This document shows, piece by piece, positions 7,884-15,943 of a DNA stretch of 18,246 nucleotides; positions within the stretch are counted from its first letter, which is position 1, and each line of letters opens with the position of its first letter. Below the pieces are notes generated by a model that worked only from the letters and a program-made list of their open reading frames with translations, did no database searches and was not told the DNA's origin. Source of the stretch: Gammaproteobacteria bacterium (GTDB taxonomy: Bacteria > Pseudomonadota > Gammaproteobacteria > Steroidobacterales > SZUA-146); the NCBI GenBank assembly GCA_013002925.1, contig JABDLQ010000292.1:1-18246 (forward strand). Direction: 5' to 3'. A program made the position numbers and the translations under genes.

Positions 7884-8801
7884 ATGAGTTATCTGATGTC
7901 CGAATCTGATACTGACAAGCTGGACGCTTACGCACAAAAACTGTCACAGCATGCAGATTACCGCGTGGTGCGCCGCTATCGAAAACCCGAGCTTTATTCG
8001 GCGCCACCTGAAGATCGCAGCAAAGTAAAAACGGGTATCTACCTGGATGTCGAGACTACCGGGCTGGATTACCAAAGCGATCATATCATTGAACTGGCTA
8101 TGGTGAAGTTCGAGTTCTCCAGTGACGGGCAGCTTTACCGGCTCGGCCCGGAATTTGATGAATTGAATGATCCCGGGGTACCGATTCCCCCGGAAATAAC
8201 CCGGATTACCGGCATCACCGATGAGATGGTCGCCGGTAAAGTCATAGAGCCAGGACGCGTCTATGAATTTATTGACGAAGCAGCGATTATTATCGCTCAC
8301 AATGCCGGTTTTGATCGCAAATTTGTCGAAGCCAGTTATGCCGGATTTGCCGACAAGGCCTGGGCCTGTTCCGCCCGGCAGGTACCGTGGCGCGAAGCCG
8401 GTTTTGAAAGTGCAAAGCTTGAATACCTGGCCTACCGTCAGGGCTTTTTCTATGACGGTCACAGAGCGGCCAACGACTGTCTTGCCGGGATTCATGTCCT
8501 TAGCGTTACACTCGAATCTCTGGAGAAAACCGCCTTCGCGGAATTACTGGAACGGGCCCGCGCAAAAGACTATCGCCTGTGGGCAACCAACAGCCCGTTC
8601 GAAAGCAAGGACCTTTTGAAAGCCCGCGGTTATCGTTGGAACAACGGCGATGACGGCCGGCCCAAATCGTGGTTCAAAGACATACCCGGTGATGAATTGG
8701 ACGATGAGCGTGCGTTTCTTGCTGACAAAGTATATGGGGAAGCCCGCACACTACCGATGGAACCTGTCAATGCATTCAATCGTTTTTCTGCGAGAATCTA
8801 G
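7884..8801 (+). CDS. DEDDh 3'-5' exonuclease (DnaQ-like)
   Basis: A 305-residue protein (301 if the ATG at 7896 is used). Neither start has a clear ribosome site. The exonuclease core spans about residues 48-215: ExoI DVETTG (D55, E57), ExoII HNAGFDRKF (D144) and ExoIII GHRAANDCLA (H193, D198), the full DEDDh set. This domain removes nucleotides from 3' ends using two metal ions. About 80 residues follow, with a pattern around FESKDLLKARGYRWNNG and a KSWF motif (238-264) that I associate with this exonuclease subgroup. The open frame upstream to 7407 runs antisense through cdd and is not coding. ppnN begins 63 bases downstream with no strong terminator, so co-transcription is possible. It could act in proofreading, repair or RNA trimming. 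Confidence 0.88.
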   Translation: MSYLMSESDTDKLDAYAQKLSQHADYRVVRRYRKPELYSAPPEDRSKVKTGIYLDVETTGLDYQSDHIIELAMVKFEFSSDGQLYRLGPEFDELNDPGVPIPPEITRITGITDEMVAGKVIEPGRVYEFIDEAAIIIAHNAGFDRKFVEASYAGFADKAWACSARQVPWREAGFESAKLEYLAYRQGFFYDGHRAANDCLAGIHVLSVTLESLEKTAFAELLERARAKDYRLWATNSPFESKDLLKARGYRWNNGDDGRPKSWFKDIPGDELDDERAFLADKVYGEARTLPMEPVNAFNRFSARI

Positions 8802-8864
8802 CCCGTTTTTCAGGGCTTCAAGCTGTTAAACTGTGCGTCGATTTATTGCGCCTGAGGATGCCCT

Positions 8865-10226
8865 ATGAGTGGCCAAAACACCCGGATATCGCCGGTCGGA
8901 AGTCTCGAAGTCCTGTCACAGATCGAGGCCAGCAACCTGACCGACCGCTCGGATCGTGGACTCCATGAACTGTTCCGGCGTTGCTGTCTTGCCGTGCTCA
9001 ACAGTGGCGAGAACATCGATGATGCCCGCGCCATGCTCGCAGAGCATGAGGATTTTGATATCGAACTCGTGCAACAGGAACGCGGCCTCAAACTCCATCT
9101 GAAAAACGCACCGCATTCCGCATTTGTTGACGGCGTAATGATCAAGGGTATGCAGGAAAACCTGTTTGCCGTGTTGCGTGACATTGTCTATGTCAACCAT
9201 GAAATTATGACGTCCACCAGATTTGACCTGGAAAAGCCCGAGGACATCACCAATGCAGTCTTCCATATTCTGCGTCACGCCGGCACGTTGACGCCGCTAA
9301 AAAAACTCGATCTGGTTGTTTGCTGGGGCGGTCACTCGATCAGCCGTGAAGAGTATGACTACACCAAACTGGTCGGTTATCAACTGGGTTTACGTGGTTT
9401 GAACGTCATTACCGGATGTGGTCCCGGCGCAATGAAAGGCCCGATGAAAGGGGCCACCATCGGTCACGCCAAGCAGAGGATCTCGGCCGGACGTTATATT
9501 GGAATAACCGAGCCAGGTATTATCGCAGCAGAAGCGCCCAACCCGATCGTCAATGACCTCGTGATCATGCCGGACATAGAAAAACGTCTCGAAGCATTTG
9601 TGCGCACCGGCCACGGGATTACGGTCTTCCCCGGTGGTGCCGGCACCGCAGAAGAAATACTCTATCTGCTGGGAATCCGTCTGCACCCTGACAACAAGGA
9701 TATCCCTCTTCCATTTATCTGGACCGGACCAAAAAGCTCGGCAGATTACTTTCGCCAGCTCGATGAGTTTGTGAGTCAAACGCTGGGCCCTGCCGCACAG
9801 CAACTTTATACGATTATCATTGACGATCCGGCACGGGTCGCTACGGAACTGAAAAAAGGATTTACCAGGGTTCGTGAATTTCGCAAGGAATGTAACGATG
9901 CCTATTATTTCAACTGGAAACTGACCATCGATGCCAATTTTCAACAACCGTTTAATCCCACTCATGAGAACATGGCAAAACTGAATATTTCCACGGACCA
10001 GGAACAGCATCGTCTGGCCGCCAACCTCCGGCGGGTTTTTTCCGGAATTGTTGCTGGCAATGTCAAAGAGCAGGGGGTGCGCTCAATCGAAGAACATGGC
10101 CCGTTTGAAATCAGTGGTGAGCAGCGCATCATGACTTTGCTCGATGAACTGCTGGCGTCGTTCGCCGCCGCAGGGCGCATGAAGCTCCACGGAAAATACA
10201 CACCCTGCTATCGTCTGGCGAAATAA
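8865..10226 (+). CDS. ppnN: Pyrimidine/purine-5'-nucleotide nucleosidase PpnN (YgdH)
   Basis: A 453-residue protein, close in length to E. coli PpnN (454). PpnN cleaves nucleoside 5'-monophosphates to a free base and ribose 5-phosphate and is stimulated by (p)ppGpp in E. coli. The central LOG/Rossmann-like domain carries GCGPGAMKGPMKG (184-196) and the nucleosidase motif PGGAGTAEE (256-264) with the catalytic glutamate; flanking N- and C-terminal regions correspond to PpnN's extra domains. GAGG 7 bases before ATG supports the start. A stem-loop lies 12 bases after the stop. Together with cdd nearby, it points to nucleotide salvage and balance. Whether (p)ppGpp control is kept cannot be judged here. 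Confidence 0.95.
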   Translation: MSGQNTRISPVGSLEVLSQIEASNLTDRSDRGLHELFRRCCLAVLNSGENIDDARAMLAEHEDFDIELVQQERGLKLHLKNAPHSAFVDGVMIKGMQENLFAVLRDIVYVNHEIMTSTRFDLEKPEDITNAVFHILRHAGTLTPLKKLDLVVCWGGHSISREEYDYTKLVGYQLGLRGLNVITGCGPGAMKGPMKGATIGHAKQRISAGRYIGITEPGIIAAEAPNPIVNDLVIMPDIEKRLEAFVRTGHGITVFPGGAGTAEEILYLLGIRLHPDNKDIPLPFIWTGPKSSADYFRQLDEFVSQTLGPAAQQLYTIIIDDPARVATELKKGFTRVREFRKECNDAYYFNWKLTIDANFQQPFNPTHENMAKLNISTDQEQHRLAANLRRVFSGIVAGNVKEQGVRSIEEHGPFEISGEQRIMTLLDELLASFAAAGRMKLHGKYTPCYRLAK

Positions 10227-10238
10227 CAGCTGGTGTAA

Positions 10239-10266
10239 AAAAGGCATCCTGAAAAGAATGCCTTTT
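10239..10266. terminator. Bidirectional intrinsic terminator between ppnN and TPR gene
   Basis: AAAAGGCAT (10239-10247) and ATGCCTTTT (10258-10266) pair perfectly over 9 bp around a 10-base loop. It lies between converging genes. On the plus strand it ends in four T; on the minus strand it ends in six T, so it works better for the TPR gene but probably serves both. Confidence 0.8.
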
Positions 10267-10299
10267 GACTGCAGCTGCGTTATTGGGAGAACGCGCGTT

Positions 10300-10575
10300 T
10301 TATAAATGCACATCCGCGACGCGACGCAAACCTAAAGGTGCAGGCGAATCCGCCTTTTTGTCGACGGTCCCATCGTGCTGGATCGCCAGTTTCAGAAACG
10401 GGATAGCTTCCTGGGGCAGCCCTTGAGCAAGTCGCACGCGTCCGAGGCGTCGCAATAATTCAGGATGGTACGGATGTTTCTCCAGGTTGCGTTCGAGTAC
10501 GCTGGACGCGCTGTCCAGCATGTCCCAGGCCAGGAGGCGATCTGAAATAGTTAAAGCTCGGTCTAAATCACTCAC
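10300..10575 (-). CDS. Small TPR-like protein
   Basis: A 91-residue protein with two helix-pair repeats of tetratricopeptide type: LLAWDMLDSASSVLERNLEKHP and ELLRRLGRVRLAQGLPQEAIPFLKLAIQHD (split here only for reading), followed by a short polar tail. TPRs mediate protein contacts; no enzyme motif is present and the partner is unknown. Two GTG starts compete. The one at 10575 is preferred because AGGTGA lies 5 bases before it, whereas the one at 10584 (94 residues) has no ribosome site. The gene stands alone, with a terminator after it and two CRP-like sites 63-121 bases upstream. Confidence 0.65.
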   Translation of the reverse strand: MSDLDRALTISDRLLAWDMLDSASSVLERNLEKHPYHPELLRRLGRVRLAQGLPQEAIPFLKLAIQHDGTVDKKADSPAPLGLRRVADVHL

Positions 10576-10637
10576 GGCGTTCACCTGTTACGATCGTTAT
10601 GTTAATGCTAAGTTTGCACGAACAACTGCATTTTTTA

Positions 10638-10653
10638 AGTGAGGTAGTTCACA
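10638..10653. promoter_or_regulatory. crp: CRP-binding site candidate 1
   Basis: AGTGA, six bases, TCACA: 9 of 10 core positions match the CRP operator TGTGA-N6-TCACA. The centre lies about 70 bases upstream of the TPR gene start at 10575. A weak -10 (CATAAC on the minus strand, 10596-10601) would put the site about 56 bases before transcription start, near the usual class I position. A CRP with the matching recognition helix is encoded at 16576-17232. Confidence 0.55.
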
Positions 10654-10680
10654 TAAGCAATTGCAGAATATACTGATTTT

Positions 10681-10696
10681 TGTGACTTGGCTAACA
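10681..10696. promoter_or_regulatory. crp: CRP-binding site candidate 2
   Basis: TGTGA, six bases, TAACA: one perfect half-site and one half-site with a single mismatch, flanked by T-rich and A/T-rich DNA as in the CRP consensus. Its centre is 43 bases from site 1, close to four helical turns, so both would face the same side of the DNA. Confidence 0.45.
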
Positions 10697-10721
10697 AATT
10701 TCGGTAAAAATAGTCACAAAA

Positions 10722-10748
10722 CAGAAAAAAGGGCTCAATCAGCCCTTT
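10722..10748 (-). terminator. Intrinsic terminator reading the minus strand, no gene assigned
   Basis: AAAGGGCT (10728-10735) and AGCCCTTT (10741-10748) form a perfect 8-bp stem with a 5-base loop. On the minus strand the stem is followed by a run of T. No credible gene on the minus strand lies just upstream, so it either ends an unrecognised transcript from about 10750-11000 or shields the TPR promoter from readthrough. Confidence 0.65.
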
Positions 10749-10810
10749 GCAACGTCCGATGGGCCTGACGATCGCAATACAAAACAGTGTCAGCTCCCAC
10801 CCTGCCCTCT

Positions 10811-10843
10811 CCAGGAAAAAGGTGAGGTAACGGCCTCCCCTGG
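10811..10843. repeat. Bulged stem-loop in hairpin cluster
   Basis: CCAGG (10811-10815) pairs with CCTGG (10839-10843), and inside it GAGG (10824-10827) pairs with CCTC (10834-10837), with an asymmetric bulge. The strand is unknown. Confidence 0.4.
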
Positions 10844-10874
10844 TGGACCGCACCGAAGTATAGGTGACCCTCCC

Positions 10875-10892
10875 CGCTCCCACCGGGGAGCG
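10875..10892. repeat. 7-bp GC-rich stem-loop in hairpin cluster
   Basis: CGCTCCC (10875-10881) pairs perfectly with GGGAGCG (10886-10892) around the tetraloop ACCG. Confidence 0.5.
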
Positions 10893-10911
10893 CGCCAGGT
10901 GGAAGGGCAAA

Positions 10912-10929
10912 TCCCGGCACGGGCCGGGA
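10912..10929. repeat. 7-bp stem-loop in hairpin cluster
   Basis: TCCCGGC (10912-10918) pairs with GCCGGGA (10923-10929) around the tetraloop ACGG. It has the same size as the neighbouring hairpin and a similar loop. Confidence 0.5.
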
Positions 10930-10948
10930 GAATCTGTTGAATGATCCC

Positions 10949-10967
10949 TACCTGTCATTCACAGGTA
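10949..10967. repeat. 7-bp stem-loop at the right end of the cluster
   Basis: TACCTGT (10949-10955) pairs perfectly with ACAGGTA (10961-10967) around a 5-base loop. It lies 52-70 bases upstream of the 5-oxoprolinase start, so it could also be an operator for that gene. Confidence 0.45.
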
Positions 10968-11018
10968 ATCGCGACTATCCTAGCCGGATGAAGATGCACA
11001 CTCTTTGCCTGTGGATTT

Positions 11019-14000
11019 ATGAGTAACACCGGGTCGTTGCGGCGCGGCTGGGATTTCTGGATCGACCGCGGCGGTACCTTTACCGATATCATTGCGGTAC
11101 CCCCGGATGGCCCCGCGCAAGAACTGAAACTATTATCGCGAAGCACTGCGTACAAAGATGCTGCGATCGAAGGTATTCGCCGTGCGCTGCAACTCCCCGA
11201 AGGTCAACCGATTAATACGGATGTTATTGCACAGGTACGCATGGGCACAACGGTCGCCACCAATGCACTGCTTGAACGGCGCGGTGCACCCACGGTACTG
11301 GTGACGACACGAGGGTTTACCGATGCGCTTGAGATCGCATACCAGGCGCGTCCCCGGATATTTGCTCTGCGCATCGATAAACCACCCAATTTATATGCTC
11401 AGGTCATCGCAGCAACCGAGCGGCTTGGCGCCGATGGCACCGTCATCACGCCTCTTGACGAAGAACAACTACAACGTGATCTGGCGGCGATAAAAGACAC
11501 CGGTGTGACGTCCGTAGCAATTGCCTTTGTTCATGCCACCGTCAACGCCGCCCATGAAAGGCATGCCGCGCGCATCGCCACAGAGCTGGGCTTTGGTCAG
11601 GTATCGGTATCAAGCGATATCGATCCGGCCATAAAATTTGTCAGCCGCGGACATACCGCGGTGGCCGATGCCTATCTGTCACCGGTACTCACAGCTTCGA
11701 CGAACGCACTCAATCGCCGTATACAGCTCGCCGAACAGAACAAACTCTTGTACATGCAAAGCAGCGGCGGTCTGACAACCGCGCAATCATTTCGTGGCCA
11801 AAACGCAGTGCTGTCGGGTCCGGCCGGTGGCGTCGTCGGTCTCGTGCAGATGGCAAAAGCCAGTGGCATTGACCGGATCATCGGTTTTGATATGGGTGGC
11901 ACTTCCACCGATGTTTCTCTGTACGCCGGCGACTATCAGCGCTCGGGTGAAACCGTCATCAGTGGTGTCTATTTGCGCTCACCGGCACTGCGCATCCATA
12001 CGATCGCAGCGGGTGGAGGATCACAGCTGTGGTTTCGCGACGATCGATTTCAGGTCGGTCCCGAATCCGCTGGCGCAGAACCCGGTCCTGCTTGTTACGG
12101 ACACGCCGGGCCAGCGACCATTACGGATGCGAATGTCGTGTTGGGCCGTTTGCGGCCTGAATACTTTCCGCGCTGCTTTGGCCGCGGCGATGAACCGCTT
12201 GCGACCGCTGCCAGCGAGCTGGCACTTCAGCGGGTGATCAAAGCAAGTGATGACACTGACGTGCGCACCAGCCTGGCGCGCGCAGCGCACGGATTCTTTA
12301 CTGTGGCGGTCAACAAAATGGCGGCAGCAATACGCAAAATCACTACCCAAAACGGTGTCGACCCCGCGACGTTTACCCTGGCCTGTTTTGGTGGTGCCGG
12401 CGGACAACACGCCTGTGCGGTTGCCGATGAATTGAACGTGACATCGATACTGGTGCCACCGCAGGCATCGACATTATCAGCACTTGGCATCGGCATGGCG
12501 CCACTCACCTGCTACCGGCAGGACAATCTGCGCACGCCGCTGCAAGAGTTATCACATCCAGAGCTCGAAAAACTGTATCACCGGCTGGAGCAGCAATGTG
12601 CCAGGGAATTATCCGGACAGGGGCTGGTGCCTCGTGCCATCGGGTTTCAGAGAACCGCGTTGTTACGAACCAGCGGCAGTGATCAGACCATTGAGGTGCA
12701 CGCGCGCGCACCCAAGCGCATGCACGCCGATTTCAAAACACTTTATCAGCAACGCTTTGGTTACTGGGACGAACGGGCGGCGATCGTAGTAGAGACTATT
12801 GCGGTGATCGCCACTGGCGCACAGGGCCGGCCGCCACAATCATTTTTACGCTCAGCCACTGGCGCAGAAAACCTGGGTGTGCATGATGTCTGGTTTCACA
12901 ACCGCTGGCGGCCCACCGATTTTTACTCGCGCGCCGCGTTGTCCAACGACACTGTCGTGCGTGGCCCGGGGGTCATCGTCGATGAACACACCACGGTCAT
13001 TGTCGATCCTGGCTGGCAGGGATCGATTAATACAACAGGCGCCCTGGTACTCAACAAGATTACACCACAAGGCAGTAGTGCCCGGCGCTACACTACCGCG
13101 CTTGATCCGGTACAACTTGAACTGTTCTCCGCCCTGTATATGCATATTGCGGAGCAAATGGGCAGCACACTGCAACGTACCGCACATTCGGTGAACATAA
13201 AGGAACGGCTGGATTTTTCATGCGCGATTTTTAACGCCCGGGGTGAGTTACTGGCCAATGCGCCGCATATGCCGGTGCATCTTGGCTCGATGGGCGACAG
13301 CGTCCGCGCCGTCATTCGCGGTGCCGGGTCTGTACAAGAAGGCGACACCTGGATTCTCAACACGCCTTACAACGGCGGTACACACCTGCCGGATATCACG
13401 GCGGTTTCACCGGTCTTTGTCGGCGCAGACACGCCACTGTTTTTTGTCGCCGCACGGGGTCACCATGCCGATATCGGGGGACTCTCACCAGGGTCGATGC
13501 CGGCATTGAGTCAAACGATCCATGACGAGGGTGTCCTGATCGATAATTTTCTGCTGGTTCGGGATGGCAATCTGCGTGACAAGGAACTATTCAAACTGCT
13601 CGCCGACAACCCGTATCCGGCACGTAACCCGCAGCAAAACCTCGCCGATCTCAAAGCGCAGGTTGCCGCAAATATGCTTGGGGTCCGTGAGTTGTCGAGC
13701 GCCTGCGCGAGGTACGGCGAAGGGGTCCTCACCGCGTATGCAGATCACGTGCTGGATAATGGTGAACGTGTGACAAAAGCCGTCCTGAAGCGGCTTGGCA
13801 GCGGATCCAGGTCCACTACAATGGACAATGGACTTGTCATCCAGGTGAGCATCAACGTCAATCAAAAGACTCAAACTGCCTGTGTCGACTTTAGCGGTAC
13901 ATCAGCTCAAAGTCAGGATAACTACAATGCACCTGCATCGGTCTGTCGCGCTGCCGTAATGTATGTGTTCCGGTGTCTCGCCGAACGGGACATCCCAATC

Positions 14001-14624
14001 AATGACGGCTGCATGCGCCCGCTAAACATTTGTATTCCCAAGGACAGTTTGCTTTCTCCCCGTTACCCGGCCGCTGTCGCCGCAGGTAATGTTGAAACAT
14101 CGCAATGTCTGACCGACACGCTGCTCGCAGCGCTTGGCCGGCTCGCGGCGTGCCAGGGGACAATGAATAACCTGACGTTTGGCACCTCTGACTACCAGTA
14201 TTATGAAACGGTTTGCGGCGGTTCCGGGGCCGGACCGGACCACCACGGCACCAGCGCCGTGCAAACTCATATGACCAACTCGTCATTGACGGATGTCGAA
14301 ATACTGGAGACGCGCTTTCCCGTGCGCTTGCGCGAATTCGCCATTCGGCACAACAGCGGCGGGCAGGGGCGATACCAGGGCGGTGACGGTGTCGTGCGCA
14401 GCATCGAGTTTCTGGAAGCAATGGAAGGTGCAATACTGTCTGGCAACCGCCTTCACGGTCCATCCGGGCTGGCCGGTGGCAGTCCAGGTGCGTGCGGGCA
14501 TACCACCCTGACGCGCGCCAACGGTCAGCGCCAAAATCTGTCTTACGCCGCCAGCTTTACTGTGTCGCCGGGTGACGTATTGACCATCTCCACGCCGGGT
14601 GGCGGTGGCTTCTATCAACGGTAG
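11019..14624 (+). CDS. 5-oxoprolinase (ATP-hydrolysing), fused HyuA-HyuB form
   Basis: A 1201-residue cytosolic enzyme expected to convert 5-oxo-L-proline plus ATP to L-glutamate, recycling pyroglutamate from glutathione turnover and protein breakdown. The N-terminal half is hydantoinase A-like: FWIDRGGTFTDI (13-24) and MGTTVATNALLERRG (75-89) form the ATP-side motifs, with GFDMGGTSTDV near 289-299 and a glycine-rich FGGAGGQHAC near 457. The C-terminal half (about 696-1198) is hydantoinase B-like, beginning DPVQLELFSALY and including NAPHMPVHLGSMGDSV; it ends STPGGGGFYQR. Length and order match full-length 5-oxoprolinases rather than split HyuA/HyuB hydantoinases or acetone carboxylases. The ATG at 11019 opens the conserved N-terminus but has only a weak ribosome site. 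The gene is single and convergent with gltA. Confidence 0.92.
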   Translation: MSNTGSLRRGWDFWIDRGGTFTDIIAVPPDGPAQELKLLSRSTAYKDAAIEGIRRALQLPEGQPINTDVIAQVRMGTTVATNALLERRGAPTVLVTTRGFTDALEIAYQARPRIFALRIDKPPNLYAQVIAATERLGADGTVITPLDEEQLQRDLAAIKDTGVTSVAIAFVHATVNAAHERHAARIATELGFGQVSVSSDIDPAIKFVSRGHTAVADAYLSPVLTASTNALNRRIQLAEQNKLLYMQSSGGLTTAQSFRGQNAVLSGPAGGVVGLVQMAKASGIDRIIGFDMGGTSTDVSLYAGDYQRSGETVISGVYLRSPALRIHTIAAGGGSQLWFRDDRFQVGPESAGAEPGPACYGHAGPATITDANVVLGRLRPEYFPRCFGRGDEPLATAASELALQRVIKASDDTDVRTSLARAAHGFFTVAVNKMAAAIRKITTQNGVDPATFTLACFGGAGGQHACAVADELNVTSILVPPQASTLSALGIGMAPLTCYRQDNLRTPLQELSHPELEKLYHRLEQQCARELSGQGLVPRAIGFQRTALLRTSGSDQTIEVHARAPKRMHADFKTLYQQRFGYWDERAAIVVETIAVIATGAQGRPPQSFLRSATGAENLGVHDVWFHNRWRPTDFYSRAALSNDTVVRGPGVIVDEHTTVIVDPGWQGSINTTGALVLNKITPQGSSARRYTTALDPVQLELFSALYMHIAEQMGSTLQRTAHSVNIKERLDFSCAIFNARGELLANAPHMPVHLGSMGDSVRAVIRGAGSVQEGDTWILNTPYNGGTHLPDITAVSPVFVGADTPLFFVAARGHHADIGGLSPGSMPALSQTIHDEGVLIDNFLLVRDGNLRDKELFKLLADNPYPARNPQQNLADLKAQVAANMLGVRELSSACARYGEGVLTAYADHVLDNGERVTKAVLKRLGSGSRSTTMDNGLVIQVSINVNQKTQTACVDFSGTSAQSQDNYNAPASVCRAAVMYVFRCLAERDIPINDGCMRPLNICIPKDSLLSPRYPAAVAAGNVETSQCLTDTLLAALGRLAACQGTMNNLTFGTSDYQYYETVCGGSGAGPDHHGTSAVQTHMTNSSLTDVEILETRFPVRLREFAIRHNSGGQGRYQGGDGVVRSIEFLEAMEGAILSGNRLHGPSGLAGGSPGACGHTTLTRANGQRQNLSYAASFTVSPGDVLTISTPGGGGFYQR

Positions 14625-14645
14625 AGGGGAGGTACCCTCCACCGA

Positions 14646-14661
14646 GCGGGAATTTACCCGC
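14646..14661. terminator. Short hairpin between converging 5-oxoprolinase and gltA (weak)
   Basis: GCGGG (14646-14650) and CCCGC (14657-14661) pair around a 6-base loop that contains the gltA stop codon (14654-14656). A second tiny stem, GGAGG with CCTCC, lies just left of it. There is no T-run on either strand, so termination is uncertain in this 29-base gap. Confidence 0.3.
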
Positions 14662-15943
14662 GTGATTTCAGCGACGTGACATCGCGCGGCGCGGAACCGG
14701 TATATAACTGCCGGGGACGGCCAATGCGCATTTTACCGGAAACCATCTCCTGCCAATGAGCAATCCAGCCCACTGCCCGACCGATGGTAAACATCACGGT
14801 GAACATTTCGAGAGGAATCCCCAGAGCCTGGTAGATAATGCCGGAATAAAAATCAACGTTCGGATAGAGTTTGCGTGACACAAAATACTCGTCCTTAAGT
14901 GCGATTTCCTCCAACCTCATCGCCAGTTCCATGCGCGGATCATCGCCATATTTCGCCAGCACTTCATGCGCAATTTTCTTGATGATTGTGGCGCGTGGAT
15001 CGAAGTTTTTGTACACGCGGTGACCAAAGCCCATCAACCGGAATGTGTCGTTTTTATCTTTTGCCTTGGCAATAAATTTATCGATATTTTTGACGGTGCC
15101 AATCTCGTCGAGCATTCGCAATACCGCTTCGTTAGCGCCCCCGTGCGCCGGACCCCACAAACAGGCGGTGCCTGCGGCGATCGCGCCAAACGGATTCGTG
15201 CCGGACGAACCAGCAAGCCGCACGGTCGATGTTGACGCATTTTGTTCGTGATCAGCATGCAGAACAAACAGAACGTCCAGCGCTTTTTCAGCCACCGGAT
15301 CCACTTCGTAATGTTCCGCAGGAACTGCATACATCATATGCAGCAGGTTGCCGGTGTAGCTCAGGTCATTGCGTGGATACATATACGGCTGGCCAATCGA
15401 ACGCTTGTAAGCCGCAGCCGCTATCGTCGGCATTTTTGCAATAATGCGTTTTGCCGTCACTGTTCTTTGCAACGGATCATTGATATCCAGTGAGTCGTGA
15501 TAAAATGCCGACAGCGATCCCACCACCCCGGTCATCATGGCCATCGGATGCGCGTCGTAATGAAACCCCTCAAAGAAGCGCCGCAACCCTTCATTAATCA
15601 TCGTGTGCGTGCGAATGTCGTTGTCGAACGCCAACTTTTCATCGGCAGTCGGTAACTCGCCGTTTAACAGCAGATAACAAACCTCCAGGTAGTCACACTT
15701 TTCAGCCAGTTGTTCGATCGGATAGCCACGATACATCAACTCGCCTTTAGCGCCGTCCAGATAAGTGATTTTGCTCTCACAACTGGCCGTCGCGACAAAC
15801 CCGGGGTCCAGCGTAAAATGACCAAAATCCCGGTTTAGTCTGGCAATATCAATAACCGGAGTGCCTGCTGTACCTTGCCGGGTGGGTAATTCGACGCTGG
15901 CGCCCGTTTTATTATGGGTGAGAGTGACGCTGGAATCTGTCAT
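14654..15943 (-). CDS. gltA: Citrate synthase (type II)
   Basis: A 429-residue citrate synthase that condenses acetyl-CoA and oxaloacetate to citrate as the entry to the TCA cycle. The catalytic triad is visible: H267 in LWGPAHGGANEAV, H308 in MGFGHRVYKNFDPRA and D364 in NVDFYSG, along with LHADHEQNAS (229-238) and a RPRQLYTG C-terminus. Length and N-terminal domain match the E. coli-type (type II) enzyme of Gram-negative bacteria, which is often hexameric and inhibited by NADH. The start at 15943 (MTDSSV) is preferred over an upstream in-frame ATG at 16081 because it fits the family length and has AAGGA upstream. crp lies upstream on the same strand, but a 632-base gap argues for a separate promoter. 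Confidence 0.97.
   Translation of the reverse strand: MTDSSVTLTHNKTGASVELPTRQGTAGTPVIDIARLNRDFGHFTLDPGFVATASCESKITYLDGAKGELMYRGYPIEQLAEKCDYLEVCYLLLNGELPTADEKLAFDNDIRTHTMINEGLRRFFEGFHYDAHPMAMMTGVVGSLSAFYHDSLDINDPLQRTVTAKRIIAKMPTIAAAAYKRSIGQPYMYPRNDLSYTGNLLHMMYAVPAEHYEVDPVAEKALDVLFVLHADHEQNASTSTVRLAGSSGTNPFGAIAAGTACLWGPAHGGANEAVLRMLDEIGTVKNIDKFIAKAKDKNDTFRLMGFGHRVYKNFDPRATIIKKIAHEVLAKYGDDPRMELAMRLEEIALKDEYFVSRKLYPNVDFYSGIIYQALGIPLEMFTVMFTIGRAVGWIAHWQEMVSGKMRIGRPRQLYTGSAPRDVTSLKSRG

Larger units (their letters stand above)
10576..11018. other. Intergenic region with CRP-like sites, terminator and hairpin cluster
   Basis: These 443 bases between divergent genes hold no credible gene. A 107-residue frame on the minus strand (10635-10958) has no domain and runs straight through the terminator hairpin. 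Nearest the TPR gene is an AT-rich part with two CRP-like sites (10638-10653 and 10681-10696). Then comes a terminator facing the minus strand (10728-10748), and from 10811 to 10967 four stem-loops in GC-rich DNA. This part could be a structured RNA or a REP-like repeat. The 5-oxoprolinase promoter must lie at the right end, but I could not locate it. Confidence 0.6.

Noticed and set aside
10635..10958. 107-codon minus-strand ORF
   Set aside because: No domain, no ribosome site, and it runs through an intrinsic terminator and both CRP-like sites. Better explained as noncoding structured DNA.
10722..10970. 6S RNA, RNase P RNA, tmRNA or SRP RNA
   Set aside because: I compared the conserved blocks I remember for each (for example the RNase P GAGGAAAGTCC block) on both strands and found none. 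A covariance search would settle it.
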